Positions 13,111 to 25,240 of a stretch of 64,000 nt of DNA are shown in pieces (within the stretch, counting starts at the first letter, position 1; every line of letters begins with the position of its first letter). The position numbers were made by a program, and so were the translations under genes. Source of the DNA: Climacium dendroides (taxonomy: Eukaryota; Streptophyta; Bryopsida; Hypnales; Climaciaceae); assembly GCA_950106755.1 (NCBI GenBank), contig OX467082.1, forward strand, positions 12,958,001 to 13,022,000, in the 5' to 3' direction. Under the pieces are notes generated by a model that was not told where the DNA came from, ran no database searches, and saw only the letters and a list, made by a program, of their open reading frames with translations.

Positions 13111-14300
13111 AGCTAGCTACAGTAGTGGTAAGTGGCGAGGGTGTCAAGTTGTAGTTCTCTGAGACGCAAGCTTGTTGGGGACTGTGTACATCGACAGGAT
13201 GGAGGTTGGCTGGGGGATTAGAAGTGGTCATGGGCATTTAGAAAGGCTTTTGATTCAGAGAGTGCGATGCAAGAGACCTGGTGGTTCATATTTCGTTTAG
13301 TGGCATTAGTGTTCTGCTGATTGACGCCGGGTGACCGAGTTGTCGCGTCCTGGTGGGAGCGGTTTCGCAGCAGCGCCTCTTGCTTTTATTAGAAAGAGCT
13401 AGTGAGAGACAGTTGAGCGGTTGGGCGGTTTTTAGACGTTGGGGGGTTAATCTGGTATTGCGTTATCCCTGGTCCGCAATCAGGGAGCAGCTCGTATGGG
13501 GAGAGTAGTGGCTCTTTCTTCTTCTTCCTCTCCTTCTTAGCTTACAACAAACATCGAAAGTTGCGCCTTTGTTTCATAATGTCATGGGCTTAACTTGGTG
13601 CGCGGTTCGCAGAATTAGAGGAAATGACCTAGCTAGTTTGTAGGAGTTTCCACCAATTCACTTAGCCAGCTCTGTCGACTGCCTGTGCAGTGGCTTGATT
13701 CGTATCGTATTTTTTTAAATCCTTCGGCTTTAGAGAGACTCAGGGGTTGCGCATGCAAGTTCAGATTATTCTTAACCCCTAATACGAGTCTGTTTCTGGC
13801 GTTGTACCTGACGCTGGATCATTTCCCTCGCCTGAATCAGTCTCTCTGTGTCCTCTGGCCGGCTTGTCTTGGTTCGAAACCAACCTTCTAATCGGTCCAT
13901 TGAATAACATTATATTTCCAGTTCGCCAGTCGACTTTACTAAAGTGCACCGTTAGGGAGAAAAATTAGAATTTCCTTGTTCCAGTACGACTTGGTCTTGT
14001 GTGTACGTTCGACTCTAAACGTGGACCCTTCCTTTGATTACAGTTTGGTGAAGCCCCCTGTTGCTGTAGGATCGCAACCTCGCGAATGGTAATCACAAAT
14101 GCAAATTGTGCCCATCACGATTGCTTGCAGGCAAACGGAGTACGGCCTGCCCTTCCAACCCGGCTGAGTTTTGGACTGCCACAACGAGAATTGGAGCTCT
14201 CTAGACGTACTCTTCGTGATTGAATACGATGAGCCTCGTTCAAGCTTGCCACTGCGAGACTTCTCATGGTAACCCAAGCAAGTAATCGAGATCAAGGCAG

Positions 14301-14514
14301 ATGTCAGTTGCGGGAACGTCGAGGAGCGTGATCAATGGCCACCACCGGGAAAGAAATTCGTGGAACGCCGAAGCTGGTGGGAGTACTTCCGCGGTGACAG
14401 AGGAGGCAGACAGAGCGAGTGTCGTGAAACCAAGAGTGCCAATTGAGCGCCGATGTACCCCGTGCAGAGACTGGAACGGGGTAGCCATCTCAACCTGCAG
14501 CTGCTGGTTCTGGG
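14301..14514 (+). promoter_or_regulatory. Upstream ATGs in the GRAS gene leader
   Basis: Two ATGs at 14301 and 14453 open other frames that run past the predicted coding start, to 14540 and 14902. If the transcript includes this DNA, both would act as overlapping upstream ORFs that reduce initiation at the GRAS start. In the GRAS frame a TAG at 14482-14484 closes the upstream frame. Whether these ATGs are transcribed is not known. Confidence 0.3.
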
Positions 14515-16546
14515 ATGCAATCTGTGCGCGACGTCCGTAACCACCACTACCACACCACCTTCACTCGACCTCTGCAGGTTTACAACTTCCTCCATCACCT
14601 CCCTGCCGCCCTTCATGAAATGCTTGGCTCTGTCGGTTCCAACCCCTCCGCCTCGACGAGTGAGCCGCCAGACGCCAGCGTCTCGCCGGGAATCTCTCCG
14701 GCCATCTCTCCAGCGATTTCCCCAGCCATTTCTCCAGTCATTTCTCCGGCGATTTCGAGCCCCGCGCGCCACCCTTATGGTTACGCGAATCTCTGCAGCT
14801 CCTCAGGTGGACTCATGCAACTGCGCGACCTCCTGCTCGAGACCGCACAGTTCATTTCCCATTGCGACTGGGACCGCGCGCGACCTCTGCTGGAAGTGCT
14901 GAGCCGACGCGTGTCGTCCACGGGAGACGCCGCGGAGCGCGTCGCCTCTTGCTTTTTTGAAGCTCTAGCCACTCGATTCTCCCGAGTTTCCGGCATCGAG
15001 GTACACCCACTCTCCTAATGCTCCATCATTTTTCTCGCAAACATGTCAACCCTGTAACTCTGTTTGGTACTAATGGTCCCAGAGAGCCACTAATCCCTCT
15101 TCACGTATGACCATCAATAATATTAGTTTTAGAGTGAAGTGTTAAATTTCCAGATACTCATGACAGGTACGAGCTCGTAAGTGCTTGTGATTTTTTATTT
15201 TTTTTGCGGGCTCAGTTCAGACGTAATGCATGCCCTAGCTAATGTACTCTCTTTTGACATCACCACCGCCAAGTCTGGTGAGAATAATCAGTTTGTAGAA
15301 TTTCCAAGAAGTGCGTCAGAGCTTATGAATTCACATTACTTGAGCGTACTGTTCTCATCATCCGATCTATCATCCTCATCATAGAGTACATTCTGGTCGG
15401 AAAGCCTTCCGCCTTCCCAAGGCACTGTTGCCCTGACATTCTGCAATAGTGCAGTTGCCACAGGTTATAACTTCTTTTTATGTGGCGGGGACGACTTTGG
15501 TTTCGCCATTTATGATAAACGCTGATCATGTGGTTCTTCCCTTCGTGAGTATAATTGTTCGTTATTAATTATAACGTGGGCCTGATCATGAGCAGATCCT
15601 CGAGTTTCTGCCAGCTCCCCCACACGAACCGAGCAACGAGGAGATTCTGTCAGCCTACTTGGCTCTGAACCAAGTCACGCCGTTCATGCGCTTCGCACAT
15701 CTGACCGCGAACCAGGCGCTTCTGGAGGCTTTAACGGGTGAAGATTTCGTGCACATTGTGGACTTGGACATCGGGCACGGCGTGCAGTGGCCGCCGTTCC
15801 TACAAGCGCTGGCGGACCTTCGATCTGAGGCAGGCTACACCATCCAGCACATCCGAATCACAGGGTTGAGCAAAGACAGAGAGATTCTCGAACGAACAGG
15901 CTCCCGCTTAATCGAGTTCGCGCAGTCCATTCATTTACCGTTCGAATTCATTCCAGTAGTGCAACCCCTGGAGCATCTCGTCCCCAACATGCTGGACTTG
16001 CGGATAGGGGAGGCTGTTGCGGTGAACTGCATGCTCCAGCTGCACCGGCTGCTCGCCAAGGGACATGAGAAGCTGACTTCGTTTCTAGTCCTGTTGGAGT
16101 CTCTGTCTCCGAAGATCGTCACTTTGGCAGAATTGGAAGCGAGTCACAACCAGCCCCATTTCTTGGACCGATTTGCTGAAGCGCTGAACCATTACTCCAC
16201 TTTGTTTGATTCCCTGGAAGCCACCCTACCTCCAACTAGCGCGGAGAGGACCCGTGTTGAACAGACGTGGTATAAGATGGAGATTGTCAACATCGTGGCC
16301 TGTGATGGCGCAGAGCGCACTGTCCGGCATCAGCGGTTTGAGGAATGGCGACAGTTCTTCGGGGGGTCGAGTTTTCAGTTAATGGCGACGAGTCGATTTG
16401 CAATCTCGCAAGCGAAGTTGCTGCTGAGGCTTCATTACCCGTCGGATGGGTACCGGCTGGTGGAGGATGATGAGGGGGGGTTGCTGTTGGGATGGCAAGA
16501 CCACCCGCTATTTTGTGTTTCTGCTTGGCAGTCGAGTAGCATGTGA
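14515..16546 (+). CDS. LAS: GRAS transcription factor, LATERAL SUPPRESSOR (LAS/SCL18)-like
   Basis: Two exons, 14515-15000 and 15596-16546, joined in phase 0, encode 478 residues. Arabidopsis LAS has about 445. The first half of the GRAS domain (leucine-rich region I) covers roughly residues 99-160 and reads LRDLLLETAQFISHCDWDRA. Exon 2 holds the AYLALNQVTPFMRFAHLTAN block, the VHIID motif as VHIVD (214-218), the PFYRE-type region (about 354-370), DSLEATLPP (368-376), RVEQ (382-385), LRLHYPSDGY (439-448) and a C-terminal SAW motif (471-473). DSLEATLPP, LLLRLHYPS and LGWQ.RPLF-type blocks are diagnostic of the LAS branch. LAS is a nuclear regulator needed for axillary meristem initiation in flowering plants; that role here is inferred. 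The upstream frame is closed by TAG at 14482, so ATG 14515 is the first start. ATG 14620 (MLGSVGSNPSAS) lines up with the usual LAS N terminus and is an alternative. The frame is intact. Confidence 0.87.
14683..14766 (+). repeat. In-frame (ISPA)n minisatellite in the GRAS gene
   Basis: Tandem 12-bp units such as ATTTCTCCAGCG and variants encode Ile-Ser-Pro-Ala/Val repeats at residues 57-84 of the GRAS protein, upstream of the GRAS domain. The unit length is a multiple of three, so copy-number changes keep the frame. The segment is probably disordered, as GRAS N termini usually are. Confidence 0.85.
15001..15595 (+). other. Intron of the LAS-like gene (595 bp)
   Basis: The donor is GAG|GTACAC and the acceptor GAGCAG|ATC. 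Read-through meets a stop within 20 bp (TAA at 15016-15018). Exon 1 ends in leucine-rich region I and exon 2 resumes with the conserved segment before VHIID. Joining them keeps the frame without gain or loss of a codon. The intron is AT-rich compared with the exons. Splicing is inferred from sequence only. Confidence 0.8.
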
Positions 16547-19500
16547 TGGATATATCCGGCCATTCCACTTCTGGACTGGCAGTCAAACTCCAGTTTTGAT
16601 AACAATTTTTTGAAGAATCTATGCCGCCACACTTACATTTATTTTTAGGGAGGCGTTACGGTAGGTAGGTGTTAGGTTAGGTTAGACACACCCGGTTCAT
16701 TTACCTGGTCGGCTAATGGTTGGCGGTTAGGTAGCTCATCATCTGGCAAACTCCGAAGACTTAATAGTTCATCTTGCAACAAGGGGGTGCATGAATTTGA
16801 TTCATTTATTTTCTTCTGCTGCTCTTGTGAACTGGACTTTATTTAGGGTGTGAGAGCTCTCCTGTTCGAAGTTGGGATGTATAGTTGTTTCTATCTGTAG
16901 ATGTCCGACCAAGGCAAGTCAACGTTCTAATCTCAACGTACTGTTCATAGATAGTGGCAAGTAGCTAGTCTGCATTTAACTGTCTCAATCAAAGTGTGGT
17001 ACATATCGAAATTGAGAATACTCGAGTCCATTATTAATTCACACTCTAGTGCTATCTACTTGAATCCAGTGCTACTTGTTGAAAGTCCTGATTCCCGATT
17101 ACACAAGTAACTAGATTTACGACCTTACATGAACAATTCAAGCTTGCTCGTACTAGCTAGGTCATATGCGTATTGCATGTGAATATAACATGCTCTATTT
17201 TCACACACTAAGCCTCTTGAGCCGTTGAGCAAATTAATAATACTCCCTCCGTCCCACTAAACACCCCTGAATCGGTAATAGCCATGTACCACTACAACAG
17301 TTAACAACTCCATTTATTGATTTTGATCGTTGATCGTTGAGTAAGCGATGTGGGAAATTTTGAAATTGATTGAGCGGGAATTGATTTGAATTCCACATTA
17401 GTCTGCTCTTGCGACTAGATCACTGCATGCCTGCTTGCAGAAGCGCTAGATCCTCAGCGGGGCCTCCATGCTCTGGATTGATATTGGAATCATTTTTCAA
17501 TCAGATATCTATACGTCTATATAGATTATATATTTACACGTGCATTTTCCGATCACTCTAACAGGGGCGCGCGCGCACTACTATGCTCATCAGATATTTG
17601 ATCAACTGGAGTTGACAGTGAACTAGTGAATTATTGAAGAGACTACGATAGGGCTCAATGAATCGGTCAGAACTTCAGATCGAAGATTCGAATGTCGAGG
17701 AGGAATTTACTCTGCCAGTTCAGTTTCCCAGTATTCTGTATTTCGATGTGGATTCTCTACGAAGTTGTCGAGCAGCAGGAGCCAGACTGATTGGATCGGG
17801 CCAGCGTAGACGTACCGATCAAGCGGACTTTCTAGCAGGTAGTCGTTGCAGTAGAGAGCAATGCTAATAAATTCTGTGAGAGTGACAACTCCATCAATAC
17901 GCATATTTGTACTAGTTTGATTGTGACAACTTGCTTATCACTCGCATTTACGTAACTTAAAAGGACTCTGCCAGTGGACCTAAACCCCACTTCAGCTTTG
18001 AAAATTGAAAATTGCTAACTGAATGAAAAGTTGTATTTTCCTATTAGCCTGCTCAGAATTACCTGCGTAGTATAAACTATACGAAAAGAAAATCAACTCA
18101 TTCACAGTCTATTTAGAAACCGATTTCTTGGTTCAGGTTGATCAATAGAAATAATTCTAAATTCATGCATGTATTTACATATCAACCTCCGAACTATGGG
18201 GTGTGTAAGTATATGTAAACCTTGTTAACCTTGTGTGAGTAATGTATGGTGATGAATGATGACTACCTCCATACCTTCTTGGTATAAGAATGATTGGCGG
18301 GACTTTCATTGAAGACTGGGTTGCAAGTCCATAATCACTTTGATTTTATCTGGATCTTCTTTTACTTTCAAATGATCATTGCGGTTTCAGCTCATGAATT
18401 TGCTCCATGACTCATTTCCGACATCATTACTAACTAGCTTGTGCAGATTCTTTGCAATTGCTCGAGAATGTCCTAGTGGTGAAAATATATACCATATGTG
18501 CTTTCATATCTATTTAGAGTTAGGCTAGTAAGCCCTTAAATTTAAACAAGTTGGCTTCGACTTTACCTTAAAACATCTGCAGCAACATCATTGATGGCTT
18601 TCTAGCAATTACCCCGCAGAGCAAGTCAGTCAGATTACGAACATGGACCGATCTGAACGTCGAATTCCCAAGGCAGAGTAGTACTGCTGTAAGCGTATCA
18701 TCACGAATTGACAGTAGTAGGTAGTAGCGACCAACGAAATTTACAGCCCCCTCTCTTTTGATAAATACTGATCTCTGTACACTGCAAAAATTTACGCTGA
18801 TTAAAATTTTGAGTTACTGAATCTCGACCCTGCAAGACTATTAATTTGAGACTGTCTGAATTATTAATCACTTAATCGACAGTCATGATATAATGTTAAA
18901 CTCCTGCTGCTGCTGCATCCATCGCTACTACTTTTTCCGAGGCCGGCAGCATGAAACGGAATTGCGTAGCTGCAGCGGACAATAACACTTACCTTTGCAT
19001 CCGTTCAGAAATGAAAGATCTCAAAGTTGCGCAGGGTACAGATCATTCCCTCTTTTATGGTCTGAAGGAAGCATTATTTGTACTGGCATTCCCCATATAA
19101 ATAGTTCTCCCAGCCTGCTCTTGTTACTCAACAACTTTCTGGTAGCTAGACCTGCCCGTAACTGTGACATGTATCACTTCTGTAACTTACCTCCACCATC
19201 GTACAATTACACCTCTACGTATTACTCAGGTATTAACCGTTCCTAATCGATGCAGGAGATTCGCCAAGTTGGTCGGCCAGTTCTTCCAAATAATACATTT
19301 GCAATTTACAACCCCGGCCCTTTTAATTAGACCACTTGTAACTGAATACGTAAACCGGAAACATCTGTACCCTGAGATTTCGTCAATTTCGTTGAAATTG
19401 GTGATGTTCCACAAGTCCAAAATTGTGACATGTATCTTCTCAAACGTCTAATTTCAAGCCAAAAACTAGAACAGGTATAGATTTTGGTTTTGAATCGTGC

Positions 19501-20200
19501 CAAAGTAATTTACCGAATTTGACGTAACTTCGATAAGCGGATCAGCGTACATGGTATCGACAATGCTACCCACTGATCCTAAAGGTAATCACTCGTTGCA
19601 CAAATATTATCTTAGAATAAGAAAATAGACGTATATGGGAAGCTCTGATTGTTCTCTTTCCCGGATTACCATATCGTCATTTTCTATCTCTTCTTTGAAC
19701 AGTACATATGCACAGGGTTCCTAATTCTAGGGAATCGATTGATCAATGAAAAAGATGACCATTGGGGAACCATTTGGGTGTAGTGATAGCAGGCCCGGGG
19801 AATGGTATCAGGTTGTTAAACAAAGTAGGCGAAATCCTGTGATGTAGCATCTGTAACAACTGTGAGAACAAATATTGCCACCACCAACAGTGACGTGCAA
19901 CAGGTTCCTTCTTCAGTCTACCGGTATCCAAACTTGAACCGGGTCTGGTCCGACTGGTGATTGATTCGATCCACCGGTGCAGGCGGGACTCCATAATTGT
20001 AGCCAGACGGTATGTTGCATACTGGTCTTGAAATAGACCATCGGGTCGGACACCCAGGGCAGTACGTGACTTGAAGGAGTGCAAAAAACAAGGTTGCTGC
20101 ATTGACGAGCTCGTAATAAACAAGGTGCCTTAGTAGTCGTAATATATTAATAATACAACGATTGGATTTCCTTCTTCCTGCCGAGTTTTTACTCCTCCAT
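16547..20200. other. Intergenic single-copy-looking DNA downstream of the GRAS gene
   Basis: This includes the 3' UTR of the GRAS gene, whose end I cannot place. Composition is balanced, open frames are short, and the repeats of the flanking regions are absent. A GGTTAGGTTAG run lies near 16672 and a Stowaway-like end near 17231. A 126-codon minus-strand frame at 19743-20123 has no recognisable motif. No gene is supported. Confidence 0.5.
17231..17256 (+). mobile_element. Possible Stowaway/mariner terminus, single end
   Basis: TACTCCCTCCGTCCCACT matches the well-known terminal sequence of Stowaway-type elements of plants. I found no opposing end (GGGACGGAGGGAGTA type) within the next 2 kb, so it is at best a truncated copy. 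Confidence 0.35.
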
Positions 20201-20403
20201 TATAATACCCCGTCCAATTAAAAAATAAATTTTAAACTCATAATCAATCATCCGACTTCATGCAAGCGTCAGACTATCAAATCAAGCCCACTAAATATCC
20301 TCCTTATTACTAAACCCTCATCATTCGCCCAGCACTGCGCGCTAGCTCCTTCAGTCTCCGATCTCGCCTTGTCAACCAGAGCGAAGTAGCAGCATCATTA
20401 ACC

Positions 20404-21323
20404 ATGGCAAAATGTAAGTTACACAGTGTAAATTAAAAATCCCAGATCTCACCTTCAGCAACAGAGTGGATACTAATTGAAATTCCACCTCACGAATTAG
20501 TGAGGCAGCCTAGGTTAATTCATTCCCTGAGGCGCCTAAGTCACTTAGTTCAGGACTTCAGGTACATACATGAGCTCCCTAATTAAGCGGTACTAACATG
20601 AGGTTGCGCATATTCCCCTGCCTCGATCCACAGAATATACTGGTTGCAGCTGATGAGGGTGGCATCAGCGTAGCATCTCAACACACTCCAGTCTAAGTTA
20701 GTGCAAGGCTGCAGAGACAGAGATCGAGTTAACATATTGAGTTTTCAATGATAAAAAATTCCCGTCTTGAACACACACACACACTCTCATTACTCTTCTC
20801 TTCAGCGCAAGATCCTGAACATGTAAAAAAATGGCCTGACTGACGGACTCATGTTCGCTGTTCTATTTTTTGAAGAAAAACTCACTGCCCAGTACTGAAG
20901 GAATCATTTTCAATTGCTGTTTTACCGATCTGTAAACCGTGTTCTAGTCTTTGGGTATATGTACATCCCGGAAGCTTCAGTAGTATATATTGTGTAATCT
21001 GGTTCGTAGACTACTTTGCTGGAGCGGGATGAGTGGATGACCGTTTGCATTAATCAATTTGATTTGATTTTTATAAAGCCTTGTGAAGTCATTTCTTATT
21101 ACTGTCTGCGTCCATTCGGTACCTTGTGTTTTTGCTTCTGGTGCCACAAACAGTAATTTGGGATTTGATTATTAATTTTCCAGCAGGAAGAGTGGAGGAT
21201 TTCGAATATGATTCCAGTAAATTAAGGGAAGTGGTAAATATGATGAGGGGCGATGAAGAGGCCATCCCATCCAACGGCAGCAGGACAGGGGAGAGGCGAG
21301 TACATGATAAGACTGGTATTTAA
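20404..21323 (+). CDS. Candidate two-exon gene for a 49-residue protein, unknown
   Basis: An ATG in good plant context (AACCATGGC) at 20404 is followed after 10 nt by a perfect donor, T|GTAAGT at 20414. At 21167-21183 a pyrimidine-rich stretch ends in TTTTCCAG, giving an acceptor before 21184. Joining 20404-20413 to 21184-21323 keeps phase and ends at TAA 21321-21323, a product of 49 residues. It is rich in Glu, Asp, Arg and Ser, contains EDFEYDSSKLREVVNMMRGD, and has no signal peptide or membrane segment. I do not recognise the family. The leader before the ATG (20250-20403) is CT-rich, like a plant 5' UTR. It could instead be chance or the broken start of a longer gene. Confidence 0.3.
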
Positions 21324-21587
21324 GGAGTTTGCAGTGCTCAATCTAGTCATATTATCACCCATCCCTCGGCTTACTTAGGGCTGATTATGGGTGCCCTTAA
21401 ATTTCCAAAGTCAGGACACTAACTTACTTCCTCTAATTCCGAACCCCTCCCCATTATCATCTCGCCTCTTTAATCTCGGCCTGCCCGCTCCTTTATTGCA
21501 CCCTTGCTCCCACCATGTCTTCAATTCAAGAATTCTCTTTGGGGCATTAACTTTACCTTGCTGTAGCTATGAAGGCTTGGAAAAACA

Positions 21588-21616
21588 GGGGGTGGGTGAG
21601 TGGGTGGGTGGGGGGT
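21588..21616 (+). other. G-rich tract, potential G-quadruplex
   Basis: Five G-runs of three or more (GGGGG, GGG, GGG, GGG, GGGGGG) separated by 1-5 bases, which satisfies the simple G-quadruplex rule on the + strand. It sits where the gene island meets the repeats. Confidence 0.6.
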
Positions 21617-24110
21617 AATTTTCAATTTTTCAATTTTTCAAGGTAGGTAGTGTAATACGAAATCTTGACTCCAGGGATGCTGTACTTACAATCAAAATAA
21701 TTTGAGTGACTAAGCTCTTGGACCCCCTAGAAAATGGAGGCACAGTTGGGGCATAAATTGTGAAAAACTACCACTTTTTAGGGAACTGAAAAAAAATTAA
21801 TTAATTAATTAATTATTAGTTTTTTTCAAATTTCACATGCACAAATTGTACCAAAGTGACTAAACTACTAGTAAGGGGTTGTGTGGGAAAATTTCAGAAA
21901 CTTTGATTGCACGGATTGAAAGATTACAATGTTTGAAGTTAGAAGAAAAAGTTGTTTTTTCCGGCAACCTTGCCCAATGAGGTCAACAAACTTTAAATCC
22001 TCCTAGAGTCATTTTAACATTTGCATCTAGTATCATGTAAGTTATATATCTACCAAATTCAAGAAGCAAAAAAGGAGTTTTGCAAATACTACCCAAAGTC
22101 CCCCAAAAGTTCAAGACAACGTAACTTTTAATCTAGACACCCAATAAAAGAAATTATATTCCCATTAGGGGGATACATGTCTACACTTTGTGTCAAAATT
22201 TTGTGGGAATATCCAACCAAAATTGACTTTGTGCATAACTACCCAAAATTACTTGTGAAGGTTGAATGATCACTTTGTTCTTTAAGGGTTAATTTTACAT
22301 ATAAATTGTGTAAATTACAAAATAGACCACCATTTATTCATCCAAGTTTACATGTATTCTTCCAAATGTGACAACATCATTTTATATTGAATCACTATAG
22401 TTTAGCTAGAAACCTATAAGAAATTTGGATAGAAAAATTTGATTATTTAGCCAAATTTTGTAGCCAAATTTTGATGAAAATACATTAAAAAGATACAGAT
22501 ATACATAGATTGCATATTAATTCCTAATAATTTTTTAAATTTAGAAATTTAGATGAAAATTTTAGAAAAGATATATTTTTTAGCACCTCCACATAGGGAA
22601 AATCACTCAAAATCCCTAATTTTGAAGCAATACTTCCTCTAAAATCCTTTACGGAGTGTATAACTATATATGCACAAAGTAAGTTTTGCATTTGAAATCA
22701 AAAAAATACTTCACTTTTATGTTTATTTTGCTTAAATTTTCAATTTAAAAATTTTCTTGCCAATATTTTGTTATTTTTGTCTACCAAATACATTAAAAAT
22801 ATATATAATACAAAATTGATAGAGTACTTGATATTTAATATTAGTTCTACGGATGATTTGCCATACTAAAAGGATTGAAAAATAAATATGAAAGGAGATC
22901 AAAGAAGGCTTATCCATCACTTTTGTAGCAATTACAAATGCCATGCATGCCAATGGTTTTTGGCAATGGACATAGAGGGCATATTAGTAGTATATGTCTA
23001 TATGAAAAAGCAAGCTTGAAGACTTGAGAGATTATGCTTTCCGTGGAGTTGCTCACATGCTTTTCATTTTGAGTAATCCCCCTAATAAGAAAACCATTCA
23101 AAATCCCTGATTTTAGACCAATACTCCCTCCAAAATTATGGGATTTGCAATGGTTCATCTAGGAAGATTGTTTAAAATAAAAACCTTGATTAGGTAACTA
23201 TAAAAAAAATTAATTCTATATTTTTTATTAAATTTTTAAAAAAGTCAATGATAAAATTTTAGCCATATTAAATTTGTTACATTGACCATTTAGGTATCTA
23301 GTGACAATACAAATTATTCATAATTTCTTTGCAAACAACTTCAAAAGACCAATGTTGTTTTTCTACTATAAGCTTTGTGCAAAATAAATGTAAAATTATA
23401 AGTATTTTTTCCTAAAAAAGATGTGACAAGCTAATTTCAATTTGGATATTTACAACATGATATATGATGATACAAAATCTATCATGTATTGGAAAATGTG
23501 CTCTTGAATAATTGCACACTATAGTATACAAAATCCCATCATGTATTCTAAGGGCCTAACACACTCAATTTGCACTAGTGTTGCATCAAAATTCCACTAT
23601 TTGCACTATCATATTCAACTCTTCTTTCCATAGATAATTTGTGATCTTCAATAAAAAATTTAAGAAAAATCCACCCTTACAATTTGAATAAAATAAACAT
23701 TGGAAAAATGAGTTCAAAACATGCTTTTTCAATGCTTAAAATTGAATATAAGTTTTTGACTTGCAAAGTTGAATACAAAAATGAAAAATATCGTAGAATA
23801 GTTTGAACTTTGGGAACAAAATTATTTCAATTATAAAAAACTATATCAAGAAATTTAAAAATTATTTACAATACTTTTTAATGAGATCTCTATATTTAGT
23901 ATACATGATGCATCATGACGAAGCATTATTTTAGTGTAAGTTTCTCAATTTTGAGCACTTGGGAGATTTTTTTAAATTTTTTTTGGAGGATGGTCAAGTA
24001 GCCTAAGTAGCCTTTCTCCTTCAAAAATTGTCTTCCAACTCAAGTTCAATGTGCATTTATCATGGGCATTTTTCAAATTTCTCAAAACACTGCATTTTAG
24101 AGCATCTTGA
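21600..24110 (+). repeat. Long repeat family T, left copy (2.5 kb)
   Basis: It is collinear with 57850-63110. Shared blocks include CTTGACTCCA...ATGCTGTA/ATGCTATTTACAATMAAAA, AATAATTTGAGTGAC, AAACTA(T)CACTTTTTAGGG, ACCAAAATTGACTTTGTRCATAAC, AGCCAAATTTTATAGC-type and, from 22770, a 1.3-kb block matching 61770-63110. Its last 1.3 kb is also present in reverse at about 53390-54506. The right copy is twice as long, so it has gained insertions or this copy has lost DNA. Confidence 0.65.
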
Positions 24111-24539
24111 CAAAAAAAACTTTTGTACTCTAGTATACAAACACCCTCAAGTAATATTTGTCTATTTATTCTGCATAGCATTGATAATGAAATTTTCACC
24201 AACTGCACAATTTAGTAAATTTTTCAAACTCAATTTGAAGTGAATTTGACTAAGCAAGGTTTATTATTAGAAGACTAGGAGTGAATCACTTGGTCTTTTC
24301 AAGCCCATCATTGAAGGACCAAGAGTTGTGTCATTTCATCAACTGTATTTATTTCATTGAAGAAAAGATCTTTATAAGGTGAATTTGAAGTATAGATGGA
24401 TGATTTAGCAACAATAGAAAATAGCATAGCATTCCATAGTAATCTTTTAAGAAGCAAGAGTCAAATTTTGTTTATTTCAAAGTCTTCTAAAAGCTAATTT
24501 AAAATTTTTAGGTTAAGTGGAATCACTACCTCCTTATAC

Positions 24540-24612
24540 TTATTTCAATTTGAACTATTTCCATACTTGAATATCTTTGTATGGACCTATAGATTGGAGT
24601 TTAGTTAGGCCT

Positions 24613-24668
<56 letters not shown>

Positions 24669-25240
24669 CCTATTGATCAATAAATCATCACGTTTTCTTG
24701 AAGTACATGTGGAGTTCTTTGAAGACATAAGGGGTACAATATTCTTTACAAGCAATATGATGAATGCTCTATAATTTTGAAGCCACATGACTATAATTAT
24801 GAATTATTTGAAGTTGATTCCTATTGTTCATCTTTTGATTTCTTCCATCCACAGTGCATCAAATCAATGGTCGTTTGGACTTTGCATACTTACTTGATGT
24901 CATTTCATGTTTTAATATTCTTTTATAAACCTCTAGACTAAAGTTCAATTAGGCCTCAATGTATACAAGGTCTATATTTTAATTCTCTATTTATTAGTTT
25001 TCTATTTGTCAATTTTCAATTTGTCTATTTTGAAGCACATGTGGAGTTCTTTGAAGGCATGGGGGGTAAAATGTTCTTTGGAAACAACATGATGAATGCT
25101 CCATAATTTTGAAGTTGCACGACTATAATTATAAATTATTTGAAGTTGGCTCCAATTGTTTATCCTTTGGTTCCTTCCATCCACTAGGTCACTTGTTATT
25201 GGAACTTTGCATACTTACTTGATGTCTTTTTATATTGTAT
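24540..25240 (+). repeat. Repeat family Q, two adjacent copies
   Basis: Each copy carries a GACCTATAGATTGGAGTT-like block or CCTCTAGACTAAAGTTCAAT, then TTAGGCCT, then short ATT-rich blocks. These are followed by AGCACATGTGGA(G)TTCTTTGAAGGCA, AACATGATGAATGCT, GATTCCTTCCATCCAC and TTTGCATACTTACTTGATGT. Other copies are at 32290-32660 (reverse), 54840-55200, 55200-55520 and 56420-56790. It is non-coding. Confidence 0.6.
24615..24665. repeat. (AT)n microsatellite, about 50 bp
   Basis: A pure AT run inside a family Q copy, absent from the other copies, so it expanded here. Confidence 0.95.

Noticed and set aside
17231..17700. Complete Stowaway MITE
   Set aside because: Only one terminus is present and no matching opposite end was found.
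19743..20123. 126-codon minus-strand frame
   Set aside because: No recognisable domain and an atypical residue mix. No support from context.
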